Assembly (NCBI GenBank): GCA_011109175.1
Contig: RDEW01000019.1
Location: 714,145 to 778,144 of the forward strand
Source of the DNA: Dicyema japonicum
Taxonomy: Eukaryota > Dicyemida > Rhombozoa > Dicyemidae
DNA: 64,000 nucleotides
Direction of reading: 5' to 3'
This document shows positions 34,901 through 45,049 of this stretch, one piece after another. The translations under genes were made by a program, and so were the position numbers. The number at the start of each line of letters is the position of its first letter. The stretch's first letter is position 1. A model generated the notes under the pieces. The model worked only from the letters and a program-made list of their open reading frames with translations, was not told the origin of the DNA and did not search any database.

Positions 34901-37900
34901 TTAATCAACAACCTTCCTCGCCTGCCTGTTCGCCAGCCTCCTCAGGCAGGTTCGATTCTGGTTGCTGAAACAACTCCGAGAGCGCTTGTCTAATTGAACC
35001 CTCTGCCCATATGGCATCTCAGGGCTCTGCCTCCTATACTCCAGTGTCAGGCTCTCTAGGGTCCGCTTTAACACAGTGGACTGTAGATAGGCCTGGAGCT
35101 TCCTATCTACCCCCAACTGCTTCAGATAACCCTTGTGGTACTTTGTTGCAATTCCTTCCCACGTCATTACTATAGGAATAACGAGGACCTTGCAACCAAG
35201 CATCTGCCCCATCTCGTTTGCAAGAAAGTCATACTTCCTTTTTTTCTCCACCTCCACAGTCTGCAAACGGTCTTGAGACGTGATGCCAACCTCTATGATA
35301 AGGACTTGGCCAGACTCCTTATCGTGTACCACAATGTCCGGTTTATTGTGCTTGACTAGCACCGAGGTACGGATAACACTGTCTACCTTAATTTGGACCC
35401 TGGTGTTCTCTACTACAGATTGCACCTTATGAGTCCGCAACTTTCTGGTGTGGCGAATACCATACTTATTGCATAGTAGAAGATGAAGACTCCTTACTAC
35501 CTCGTTGTGCCTCCACACATAGTCGTGGCAGAGCATGGATCCACATCGAGTGGCTAAATGATCAACCGACATGCTCCTTGACTTACAGTGGGGACATGTA
35601 TTTGTTGATCGACCCCAAAAAATATTGCGGTCTTGCATATACGTGTACAACGCCTCCGATCGAGGTGAGTTGTCACCGTATTTTAGCCATATTGTCGACG
35701 ACTTAAGGTCGACATGTGGGTTGTCCAATGCTCTGAAGAGGACCTTATGAAGGCTTTTTAAGTTGATCTTTTCCATCAAATTATTATATTGTAATTCGAT
35801 CAACGCCTTCACATTTACTAGCCCACCATCATCAACACCATACTTAGCAGACAAAAAAGGTCTGATAGTGCCTAGGTGGGTTGCCCGTGTTTTCTCGGTC
35901 GTTATTATGGCGTGCTTCCTAGCAGACACACTTGACCCAGCTATCAGGGTGTCGTGCATTCGCATTAGGATACGCTCACTTAGTTGGACTACTCCACACA
36001 GTCCACGGCCGAATTTATCACGGGGTAAATATAGTCTCTCCTTATTGGCTGCCAACACATGGACATGGTTCTCTCTGAGTACTCCACGGATCATAACATC
36101 CATCTCATCATACTCTTTGGGCTCAAACTCCACAACACCTATGTAGTAGTTTAGCAGCGAGACAGCATACTCATTTAATGCTAGGAACAAATTCCTTGCA
36201 TTTAGAGACGTCTTACACAATAACGCTGCTCTTTTACGGATGCCTTCAGTAATTTGTCGCTTTGTCTCAGGCATTATAAGGGACTTTGGAGATTCGGTAA
36301 CACCCAGATACTTATATCCTTCGTGTTCCTCTAGGACTCTTACTAACTCGCTACATACTTGCGTGTTAGTCGCAGACTTTGAATAATTCAAATCTAGCCC
36401 TATACTCTCAAAGAATTCCCTGGCACAGACCCCCATGGAGTAGAGCTCCTCGGCTGTTCGAGCATACATCTTCAGTCATCGATAAAAAGAAGGTGATTTG
36501 TACTGAAACAGACCCCTTCACAATGAACTGGTATTTGCTCAAACCGGTCATTGAGGCGGCGACTCAATGGCTCCAAACAGAGAACAAAGAGTAGCGGAGA
36601 CATGCTATCCCCCTGAAGGATCCCCCTCTTGAGTTTTACCTCGCCTATCCGGTGCCTATTATAGTTCAGATGAATACTCCACCTATTCATCACAGCCACT
36701 ACAAAGCTGATGAACCACACAGGCATACACAGACTGTGTAGGCACTCGACAAGGTAAGAATGATCAACTGAATCGTAAGCCTTCTTCACATCCACCCACA
36801 TAGACAAAAGTGAGTTTCCGTGAGACACAGAAAGGCATTTGTTGATCAAAGCCTGCTCTTTTGCCCCCTGACAATTTCGCACAGTTCCCAACTGATTCTC
36901 GGAGAGAATCCCATTTGCGTCTACAAAGCTCCTGACCTCATTAGCCACCAATTTGGTCATCAGCTTATACAGGGTTGTCCAGCTTTGGGATCAAATAAGT
37001 TGTCCCTGTGCATGCCCAATCAGGAATCGTTTCCGGGTTAGTGATGCTTTTCTGTAATACACGACACATAGACTAGTGCAATGAAGTGCATCTTTTGATA
37101 AAGAAATAATAAACTTTATCGACCCCGGTGGTTTTCCAATCAGTGAGATGTCTCACTACCGCCTCAAATTTCTTGCAAAAATCGAAAATTCCTCAAGATT
37201 CCGCCAAGAAAGATGCGGCGCTGTACGGGACATTCCACGCTGATCCTCTGCGTGGTTTAGCATCACACATACTACTCATGTGGAAAGCATGTCCGCGTCC
37301 TGCTGGGAACATACACTATGGCCATTTTCGTGTAGGCGATGGAAAAACAATCTGCGATTAAACTCAAGCAGATTATTTTCTCTCCTTTCATACACCGATT
37401 TTCATATGTATAGATTTTCATCTTATACACCATTACTGCCCCCTCTAACTCCACATTTGCCCTCCTCAACTCTTTGAGGTCCCATTTGGGAACACGGAGT
37501 TTACTAATTAGCCTCTTTACTATAAGCGGTGCTTTTCCTCTAACCCCTCTCGCCACACTACTTATGTGCCCCTCCAGTGCTTCCAGCTCAGTCTGTCTCC
37601 AAACAATCTTGGCACAGATCTGCTCCCTCCATTTACTGGTGGTCTGGGCTTGTCCGTCAATTCCTCATAGGTGATCTGTGCTGCATACAGCACTAGGGAG
37701 ATGTCACCCAATGACCCTACTGGCTTAGCCTCCACCGCATAAGCCACAGCCTTATTGATGCAGGTTAACACTACACCGTTAACCTTACAATGAGGAATCT
37801 TGCGGGTAAATCTACGGTCCTCAAGTGGGACATCTGCCGCTGCAGCGAGATTCCGCGCAAAAACCTCATAAACATGCTTGAGCTGCAACGTATCACAGCT

Positions 37901-38263
37901 CTGGTGCTCGTGCTCTCTTTGACAGTTGTGGTCACCTGGTCCCCGCCCCTTTAGACCAGTACCCTCTTTGCCTACAGCCATCTTCTTGAGTTCACTCACA
38001 GATATAGCAGTACTGAATCTGCCACTGCAGAGCTCCGCCAAGTATGGCCATCCATTCCAGGGCATTCGAGATAGCCTGCTACGTACCTGCAGGACTACCT
38101 GCCTCGCCCATTCTTTTGGGTCATCTGCCACAACGCTCTCGGATATGGCAAGAATTACATTCATACCATCAGGTAACGCAAGTGACCCTTCTCCTTTTTT
38201 CCTTTCAACATTTTTGCCAACTCGAGAGAGTTTTAACGCCACCGAATCGAACGCACGTTGCAT
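34901..38263 (-). mobile_element. R2-like non-LTR retrotransposon, nearly complete, frameshifted
   Basis: Read on the minus strand the blocks are in correct order. An N-terminal region of about 230 codons (38263-37562) is followed by VARGVRGKAPLIVKRLISKL. RT motifs include DWACTGTTYLIPK (about 37010), VDVKKAYDSVDHSYL (about 36790) and GILQGDSMSPLLF. FIDD (36475) takes the place of the usual catalytic box. A 520-codon C-terminal part (36469-34901) has a CPHC ... H ... C zinc knuckle (near 35600) and KPDIVVHD ... LIIEVGI, the PD-(D/E)XK nuclease of R2-type elements. Breaks: a one-base loss just after FIDD, stops near 36970 and 37560, and more around 37100-37270. The palm and C-terminal part are otherwise uninterrupted over about 2 kb, so the copy is fairly young. 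Open frames on the plus strand here are shadows. Confidence 0.9.
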
Positions 38264-38612
38264 GTTTTTTATACTTAATGCTAATATATTGAATATCTTA
38301 GATTAAGTAATAAATTATTTATATAAAAATAATAGGGCTTGAAATGGCGGTGATCAGGGAACACCTTTGCAATCCTGGCCTCTTACTAAAAGACTTAGTT
38401 TTTTACCTTTTTCAATGAATTTATTCGATTTTAACAAATTTACATAATTTATCAATTACTAATCTCCGGGCGTCATGAAAAAGCTCAATCACCCAGTAAG
38501 ACGTGGTCTTGTAGATTTGAAAAGAGAAACCAAATTTTAGTCCTAATTTATATCGATTTAACGTAGTTTCGTAACGTTGCTAATATTTAAGATAAGTTCC
38601 CGTTCACGTGTG

Positions 38613-38620
38613 ATTTGCAT
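38613..38620. promoter_or_regulatory. Octamer motif just before the POU gene start
   Basis: The sequence atttgcat (complement of atgcaaat), the classic POU-binding octamer, lies 6 bp before the ATG. It would fit autoregulation, but the same octamer occurs elsewhere in this AT-rich window (for example 23723-23730 and 30129-30136), so chance is likely. Confidence 0.25.
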
Positions 38621-38626
38621 TGTTCA

Positions 38627-39298
38627 ATGAGTAATCAGAATAATTGGCTACAGAACGCTGATATTTTTTCTGTAGATAACGTTCAGAATTCAAGTAATGT
38701 CGACCGAAATTACAACTCTGTGTGCAATCTCAATTCAAGTGAACATAATTCCCATCGAGGAGTCGACTATTTCGCCAGTAATGATTCAGTCTTGAGTTAC
38801 TCCCCTCAACCAGATGGATCACTATTACAGGCTGACAGTCGACGTGAAGTAGAAAATCCACAGTTGGACGTTTATTATTTCGCCAATTTCTTCAAGCAAG
38901 AACGTGTCAAATTTGGTTATTCGCAAGCAGACATCTCCTTGCTAATGAAAAAGAATGGGCACCCCATTAGTCAAACGACGGTTGGTCGCTTTGAGACTGG
39001 TAAACTGTCTTTTATGAGTATGCAGAAATTTAAAAATATTTTTGCTACTATTTTGGGACTAATAATAAGGGACCTTCCCTCTAAATTTGAGATCATGTCG
39101 TCCACGGATCAGACTGTCAAGAAAAAAACGTTTTTTAACAAAGATGCCAAAGAAACGTTCGAATATATGTTTAATAAAAATATTTATCCGACCAAATCAG
39201 AGATTCAAGAAGTTGCAAAAACCTTCGATTTGCCGAAGTCTAGTGTAAGGTGTCGGTTCAATAACAGAAGGCAGAAAATGCCTAAATTTCCTAAATGA
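38627..39298 (+). CDS. Divergent POU-homeobox transcription factor
   Basis: A 223-codon uninterrupted frame from ATG 38627. The first 80 residues are Asn/Ser-rich without motifs. Residues about 80-148 form a POU-specific domain: FFKQERVKFGYSQADISLLM and GHPISQTTVGRFETGKLSF match the F-QRRIKLGFTQADV and SQTTICRFE-LQLS core, including the DNA-contacting QTT. After a 17-residue linker, residues about 165-219 form a homeodomain ending SSVRCRFNNRRQK. Its recognition helix has Arg where almost every homeodomain has the buried Trp48 (VWFxN), a single TGG-to-CGG change; Asn51 and Arg53 remain. POU proteins bind octamer-like DNA in the nucleus through both domains. Upstream exons are possible. The gene is flanked by retroelements on both sides. 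The POU class cannot be set by eye. Confidence 0.9.
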   Translation: MSNQNNWLQNADIFSVDNVQNSSNVDRNYNSVCNLNSSEHNSHRGVDYFASNDSVLSYSPQPDGSLLQADSRREVENPQLDVYYFANFFKQERVKFGYSQADISLLMKKNGHPISQTTVGRFETGKLSFMSMQKFKNIFATILGLIIRDLPSKFEIMSSTDQTVKKKTFFNKDAKETFEYMFNKNIYPTKSEIQEVAKTFDLPKSSVRCRFNNRRQKMPKFPK

Positions 39299-39389
39299 CT
39301 GTAAATTTAATTTTGTTAAATAATTTTGTTGTTGATTTTTCTGCTTAATCCTGCTCATTGTAAGAATTTCTCCCTATAGTTCACACATG

Positions 39390-40050
39390 TCGAATTTATA
39401 GAAGTTTGACAACGTGGTCTGTCTTGTCGAATGTTTTTGGAGGGCGCCATGCTGTTATGGATGACTTCATTGGTGGGGAAGATACTCCCTGCAACGTTTG
39501 TTCCAAGCGAAAGCTTGGGATCCGATGTATGAGTATTCTTCGTTCTTCCACAAGGGATGTGTCAGGCTGTCGAGGAAGTTTCTGAAACCTTTGTCTTCTT
39601 GGGTTTCTTCCCCTCGAGAGTCCCTTGTCATGGAAACAATAAAGTTTTCTCTTCAGAATGCGTTTGCCGCCGAGCTAATGGATGGAGACGTCCGGGCAGA
39701 AGTTAGGACATTATTTTCAACCGAGACTGCTCTCTCGGTCACCCCTGAAGTCATTTCAACTTTGGAGAATAAACATCCTCCCTCTCCATTGGATCTGACA
39801 GAATTTTCAATCCCATTGGACTTCCCCTCCCCGTTTTCTTACCAAATCTGATGTAATGGCTGTATCAAATCCTTCACAGCAGGCAGCAGCGGGGGTTTGA
39901 TGGTTTGCGCCTGGAAATATCAAAGACCTTTAGTTATTCTTGACTTTTGAGGCGGGAGCTCACCTTGTAAACAAACTAACGTGTGTGTGAAACTGAGTTC
40001 CAAAGGATTTCTCTGGCAGTTATCAGGGAAACAGCTATTGATTCTTGAAG
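39390..40050 (+). mobile_element. REL-type retroelement, internally deleted copy
   Basis: The plus strand shows an N-terminal block of this family: NAFAAELMDGDVRAEVRTLF, STETALSVTPEVISTLENKH (39650-39775), of the kind 'L-DGD-RGAVRLL-S-D-LA'. Only 150 bp after this frame ends (39851) comes the C-terminal motif KGFLWQLSGK / QRISLAVIRE near 40005-40035. The reverse transcriptase and nuclease in between are missing. Confidence 0.65.
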
Positions 40051-40080
40051 CATTTTGAAGAGTTGATACTGGACTATCTC

Positions 40081-40516
40081 TGGCTGAACGTAACGTCTGA
40101 TGACATCGGATCTTAAGGTCGTGGGTTTCGAATCCGAAAGACGGAGTTTTCAGCGAAGATCAATTTTTGTAAAACAGATCTCATCCGTGAGGCGACGAGT
40201 CCTTCTGGCACAACACAGTAGTTGAAAAGGATCTTCCTACCTTCTCCCTGACCAAATTCTCTGGTGAAGATTGCATTATGAAAACTCTTCCGCCAAAGAA
40301 TGAGGTATGTCCGCGACGGTAGGAAGTGTATGAAAATGGAAGAGGGTAGACCTACTTCTCCACATCTCTTCTGAAATGGAAGCCTGTAATATACTATTGG
40401 AAGATGGATTGGTCGGCACAGGCAGATGTTCTCCCTTAGGTTCCTTCCTTGGATTAATTAGTTATGACTGTTTGTGCTAAGCTTACCAAAGGCTGTAAGC
40501 CTGGGTTAATAATAAC
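40081..40516 (+). mobile_element. tRNA-headed SINE with 14-bp target duplication
   Basis: Both sides carry tactggactatctc (40067-40080 and 40517-40530), a perfect 14-bp target duplication. The 5' end has an A-box-like tggctgaacg and a B-box-like gggtttcgaatcc about 45 bp later, the two parts of an internal RNA polymerase III promoter. The 3' end is ttaataataac, a (TAA)n tail like those on the LINE copies here, consistent with mobilisation by one of them. Confidence 0.85.
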
Positions 40517-40696
40517 TACTGGACTATCTCGATGTATTCTGTGTCCTAACATTCTGATGCATAAAAATTATCCACTAAAACTGCAAACATCAGGAAGCAC
40601 GTTTTATTAGATTACTGTAAGATAATCAGAAGTTTATCTACAAATATTAGAGAATTAATAACTGTGACGGGGAAGAGAAACTTAGGAGGTGTTAAA

Positions 40697-41403
40697 ATGG
40701 AAACAAATATTGGTAACGGAAACAGCAAAGTTACTATTATTTATAACTTAGATAACACAAAAATGTTCGTTTTCTAAAGATTCCTTAGATTCTGTCCAAT
40801 CATATGAATATTTGAAATGCCCTATTAAAAATGAAAATGGTTTCGAAATTACTATTTCCAACGAAAAAGTACAAGATTTAGATGAAGCTTCAATATGTCC
40901 TTCCTCCGCCGAATATTCAATTCCAGGAGATTCATCAGATTCCGTCCGATCATATGATTTTATGAAATGTTCTAAATCAAGTGGAAATCTACAAACATTA
41001 ATAATCAAAATGGAGAAGAATCAGGAAAAACTAAAAATGGGAGCGCTTTTGAAGCCACTATTTCTTATGAGAAAGTCAAAGATTTGGATAAAAAATCAGT
41101 AATCACTTCAAATTGTGTAGAAAATCCTACAGACGTTGTTAATTCAACAAAAAATAATTCAATCGATGTGTCTCAGAATTCATATTTTTTTAAAAGCTGC
41201 CAAAAATCTGAAACGTCTATCAATGATGAAGGACTTAACATAGAAAATGAACCTTCTTCAACTAACGTGGAAACTCCTGCAAACATTGTTAGTCCTTCAA
41301 TAAAGATTTTAACCAAAAATGATATGTATAGTCAAACCTCGACTAAAATTTCAAAAAAAAGAAAAATAAAATCGAATTACGTGAAAAAAGTTTTCTGGTG
41401 GTG
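40697..41403 (+). CDS. Paralogue of the 20840-22458 gene, beside BRICK1 copy 2
   Basis: Start ATG 40697; exon 1 (11 codons) ends at 40729; a 22-nt intron (40730-40751) leads into CSFSKDSLDSVQSYEYLKC. A second copy of the motif follows (SSDSVRSYDFMKC), and two matching blocks EITISNEKVQDLD and ATISYEKVKDLD show an internal duplication. Between these the frame changes; a 35-nt GT-AG intron from about 40982 (gtggaaat...aatggag) would restore it. The end KIKSNYVKKVFWW matches the alternative-frame tail at 20840. The protein is acidic and Ser/Asn-rich, about 210-220 aa, lacking the coiled-coil N-terminus of the 20-kb paralogue. Its stop is 100 bp from BRICK1 copy 2, convergent. Function unknown. 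Confidence 0.6.
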
Positions 41404-41850
41404 ATAAACTTTAATTTTAGGCTACTAGTGATTGGTTTACTTTACTACACCTTTATAAACACTAGTCTATTAGAATATGGAGTAAAACCTGTTTAACTAA
41501 CATTTAATTATAAAAAATGTTTTCAACGTAACTAAGTTTAGCTTCGATTTGACAGAGTTTTTCTTTAAGTGCTGATATTTTGTACATTGAGGAAGCCTCT
41601 ATATTTTAAGGGTTTAAATTATACCACATTTATTCATGATGTCAACTAATCTCGATATTGAGCTCACAATGACGCTCAGTTGTTCTCTCCCAACCCAATC
41701 TCTGCGTAAAGCCGCATGGTATTTTTCATCATTCACAGAGCCCATAAGATCAAATATTTGAATTGTAATCAAATACTAATAATATTTTAATTTTTAAAAT
41801 ATTCGACAAAAATAATTTAAAAATTAAAGTTTATTAAAATAATTCTGTGT
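41330..41850. repeat. Inverted segmental duplication, right copy
   Basis: Reverse complement of about 20390-20960 (see there). Similarity starts within the last codons of the convergent gene and runs through BRICK1 to about 41850 (aaagtttattaaaataattc). Confidence 0.85.
41504..41745 (-). CDS. BRK1: BRICK1 (HSPC300), copy 2
   Basis: Minus-strand exons 41745-41625 and 41598-41504 with a 26-nt intron (41599-41624). The 71-aa product differs from copy 1 at only a few residues: Ser5 to Asn, Phe40 to Cys, Cys-Arg to Tyr-Lys just after the intron, and Ile to Val near the end. It has no stops or frame changes. The intron is kept at the same place and nearly the same sequence, so the copy arose by DNA duplication. 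The Phe-to-Cys and Cys-Arg-to-Tyr-Lys changes fall at the hinge between the two helices, so the copy may be drifting. Whether both are expressed cannot be told from sequence. Confidence 0.9.
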
Positions 41851-42136
41851 CTCTTATGAAATTTTAATTTTGCACGTGTCTTTCGCTTCGTACGATAAAA
41901 TTGAGAGTCATGAGTTGTTTCAGGGGAAAACATTAAATCACCGACGCCCATGGAGAAACTTTTCGAAAAAAACAAAAATGGACACCAATGCCAAATAGAA
42001 AGTGCTCGTCCGCAACGAACTTGTGTAGGGATGACACCGAGAAAAGATGTGAGCCTTGATCCAATTCGTCGGATCACTTAGTTTAGTTTTTTCGGTTTAA
42101 CAGTGGTCTTTGGAATTAATTTAATTTAATTAATGA

Positions 42137-42475
42137 GTGGCATAGTGGTTAGGTGTCGGGCTAAACTGGCTTAGGTCACGGGTTCGATTCTCGCTGCTGT
42201 TCACCTGATGGAAGATTCCACGCATCTACGATGCGGAAAGGGCTTGACGAGTGACGCCGGTCATAAATGGAGATTCACTGCGGAACTCGATAGTCAAAAG
42301 GACATAAAAAACAAAGAAGTGAAGAGCATTTTTTCGTTCTCCCTCTACGATTAGTTATAATAACTGTTCTTTACTTAAATAAAGAGTGTGTTCTGCACGA
42401 GTGAAACCCTAGGCATCTTACGTGCTTATGGCAACGCGGTAGTGCTTAATTATTATTATCATCAATGAGTTGTTC
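42137..42475 (+). mobile_element. tRNA-headed SINE
   Basis: Near the 5' end tggcatagtgg fits the Pol III A box exactly and ggttcgattctc fits the B box, 41 bp apart from start to start. Its body contains a ggaaagggcttgacgagtga block and it ends ttattattatcatc. Flanks share aatgagt (about 42129-42138 and 42466-42472), a possible short target duplication. It lacks a full cloverleaf, so it is not a tRNA gene. Confidence 0.8.
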
Positions 42476-42789
42476 CAGTATACTTTTCCGGAAATGTTTC
42501 AGGAATTTAGTTTTCTGAGGTTGACTGATTTAGCGAGTTATTTCAATAGATTAGTTCATGTTCGATGGACGTAGCATCCTGTACCAATGGCTTCTCCTCC
42601 TCGGTCGGAAAGATTATGATTCTTTCGGCCGTTTTCAATCTCCTTTGTCCAGGCCGAAAAGCAATGGATTTCTGTCATTGGCGTTACATTGACAGTCCTC
42701 GGTTATGATCATTTTTGGCGGAACATTGGGAGCTTACGTCCATACGATGAACTCATCCTACGTTAATAACGTAATACCGAAATTGTTTA

Positions 42790-43985
42790 TTTTATTTTAT
42801 TTATTTAACCCAAGACCACGGTAAAACAAAACTAATTATCACGTGATCCCGATACATTCTATCAGAGACCTCATCTTTGCCCCTTGTTTTTCCTTCGAGC
42901 CCGCGCATGAACGTACAAGACGGCTGCCTGAATTTTCAGGCCCAACTTCCCGTGATCTGAAGTCTAGTCTCATAAGGGCCTCCAGAGGCGTAGGTCCGGG
43001 TCGATGATCTTCACAAATCCAACGCTCCGTTACTCTGTAAGCCCTCTTTGGCATTTCCTCAATTTTCCTCATATTTGTCCAAGATATGGACGGACCCCAC
43101 GAGGCGCATGCATATGAGAAACATGGCTCGATGTATTGTTTGTATACGTTCATCAAGACTGGGTGAGTACCACTCTTCCATATTCCCGATAAACTTTTCA
43201 ATACGTTCAGTTTCTTCTCGCATTTCAATAGAATGTTTTCTACGTGTGGTGTCAAACAGAGATGCATATCAATTGTCACACCCAAGATCCTTTGACATCT
43301 GTTGAAAGGGATGCCGACCTTGTTTAACTTCAAGGTGACTGTCTTCCTTCCCAATCTTTTGTCCGAGGTAAATAGTGACGTAGACGACTTCTCTGCATTC
43401 ACCACGAGCCGGTTTTTCATTATCCAGGCATTAAGCCTGTCCAGGTTAATTTGTATTCTTTCTTGGTCTTCTGGATGGCCTGATCTCGCGAAGCCAACAC
43501 AATATCATCCGCATAAGAAAGTAGAACATCATTATCAGATTCAAGACTCGGGATATCAGCCAGAAAGAGGTTAAACAGAGCAGGGATAAAGGCGATCCTT
43601 GAGGGACTCCGTTTGGGAAAAGCCGTGAGATTGATTTCAGATTTCCGAGGCAAACACGTCCCCTTCGTCCACTTAGGAAGTTAATAATCCAAAGCTTTAG
43701 CTTCCCTGGGATCTCCGATTGAAATATTTTTCTCGATAGAATCTTCCTCGAGACTGAGTCAAAAGCCTTATTTATGTTGATCGAGCAGAGCACTGTTTTA
43801 AAGTGTCTCGGCTTGGTTGTGAATCCGACTCGAATGAATTTGGTCAATGTTTGCAAGTATGTAGACGTGGATCTCTCATTTTTGAATCCAAGTCTTTTCT
43901 GGTAAAAATTCTTTTATTCTCCCGAGCACAAGCCTCTCCAGAATTTTTGACATATGGCGATACTTGCAATTTTAGCAAATTTTAA
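42790..43985 (-). mobile_element. LINE family A (Jockey/I-like), 5'-truncated copy
   Basis: On the minus strand: CSININKAFDSVSRKIL (palm start, 43780), FLSGRRGRVCLGN, then FPNGVPQGS, then in the next frame LSYADDIVLASRDQAI with the YADD catalytic box (about 43510), then SSTSLFTSDKRLGR, ILGVTIDMHL, KQYIEPCFSYACASWGPSIS and a terminal part ending ECIGIT at 42839. The reverse transcriptase is split over at least three frames. The UTR with ttatttaacccaagaccacgg marks the 3' end near 42800. It matches 24880-25492 and 20080-20345. Confidence 0.9.
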
Positions 43986-44059
43986 ACAATAATAAATTGT
44001 ATCTTGTGGTATCGTGCTGGTTATTATATTAATTTTTTATTAAAATAATTTATTAACAT

Positions 44060-44185
44060 AAAATAAAGTTGTTAAGACAGGTATCCATCATGGTTTCCAG
44101 TCATTGAGCACGCAATGGGAGTTACCTCTCATAATCGCGAGTCCAATGTTCTGAGGAACTACTAGAAATGCAGTCTGATTCTACA
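44060..44185 (-). mobile_element. REL-type retroelement, terminal scrap
   Basis: The minus strand reads NIGLAIMRGNSHCVLNDW, like LAIMRDNSHCVLNSCRPK at 47230-47290 and RIMRGNSHYFFNACK at 30320-30360. Confidence 0.55.
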
Positions 44186-44219
44186 CTTAGAGCAAAATAC
44201 CTCGAAGTGGGGATACCTG

Positions 44220-44520
44220 ACTTATTGGATACCTTCCTGAAAAGTTTATAAATTTCAGCAAGTTTTCAACGAGGATTATGCCAATGTTTGCTTCCACCTA
44301 TGTGTGTAACATTTATTTTCCTTAATAAAATCAACAAAATCTCAGAGAACAAGGCTGACTGATGAACACTTGTCATCCTTAGACTTTCAAATTATTAAAA
44401 AAACTTTAATAAAATTACGATTTTTTCAGACTTGTTAATGTGGCCCGCTTGTATACTCAAATTATATTATGCGGCCCCTCGACCTTTTTGAGTTTGACAT
44501 GCCTGCTCTACTTGACACTA
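44220..44520 (+). mobile_element. hAT element, C-terminal end fragment
   Basis: The plus strand has an SLIKSTKSQRTRLTDEHLSS segment (the LTDEHL box seen at 6440-6460) and then gtggcccgc and tgcggcccctcg, the subterminal motif of the hAT at 4531-6660. No right terminus or target duplication was identified. Confidence 0.6.
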
Positions 44521-44579
44521 TGCATCGAAACTCTATGCTCTTGATTTTTTTAAATAACCTCGGTTTTATCCAGTTCCTA

Positions 44580-44785
44580 TATGGGAAGCCCTCACAGGTG
44601 TAGGGAAGAGACTGATCCTTTTTTATGTCGACCAGGAACTGTAGGTTTCCTTAGTTAGGTAGATCCGATGACGCCTCTCAGGAATTAAAAAAGGCAAAGA
44701 ACCAAAAGTAAACCTTCGACGTAGCGATAACCCAAAGCTAATCGCGATGCGAGCGACAGGACCAACTACTATGCTATCTGGTCAT
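44580..44785. repeat. Possible family C repeat, divergent
   Basis: Order of blocks (gggaagag, gatccttttt, tagatccgatgacgcctctc, then tagcgataacc) loosely follows the family C copies at 19560 and 34440. Weak. Confidence 0.35.
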
Positions 44786-44889
44786 ATTCTTATAAACCGT
44801 CATTTAATGTCACATTACTGTTACACTAAAATAAACGTTACAGTACTTGATCTTTTTTTTCTTTTTTTTAAATTTATTAAGCCAATTAA

Positions 44890-45045
44890 AGGCAAAAATT
44901 AACAGTTAGCAATTACTGGCTGTTCGCATAATCGAGAACGTATTTCCCCTGACGATTTGCAAGGAAATACGCTCAATTGCCAACTACTCTCTTTTCTATC
45001 ATTTTTCCTCTTCGCGGTGAGCGATTCGATTCTGTTTAACTGGGT
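44890..45045 (-). mobile_element. REL-type retroelement, terminal fragment
   Basis: The minus strand encodes ERISLQIVRGNTFSIMRTAS then NC and a stop at about 44902. It is homologous to 60220-60345 (ERISLQIVRGITRFQL). Confidence 0.65.
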
Positions 45046-45049
45046 TAGT

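Noticed and set aside
34950-38300. Several plus-strand open frames of 65-127 codons (for example 35763-36146 and 37926-38306)
   Set aside because: They are opposite-strand shadows of the R2-like element; none shows a family motif.
40081-40150. tRNA-Leu or tRNA-Lys gene
   Set aside because: Only the Pol III boxes resemble tRNA, and the whole block is bounded by a 14-bp target duplication that marks a SINE.
42137-42210. tRNA gene
   Set aside because: A and B boxes are present but acceptor and anticodon stems do not pair; it is the head of a SINE.
44060-44185. Plus-strand peptide EHAMGVTSHNRES shared with 30290-30390 (minus) and 47220-47300
   Set aside because: The conserved strand is the one encoding LAIMRGNSHCVLN, the terminal motif of the REL family; the other reading is an overlapping frame.
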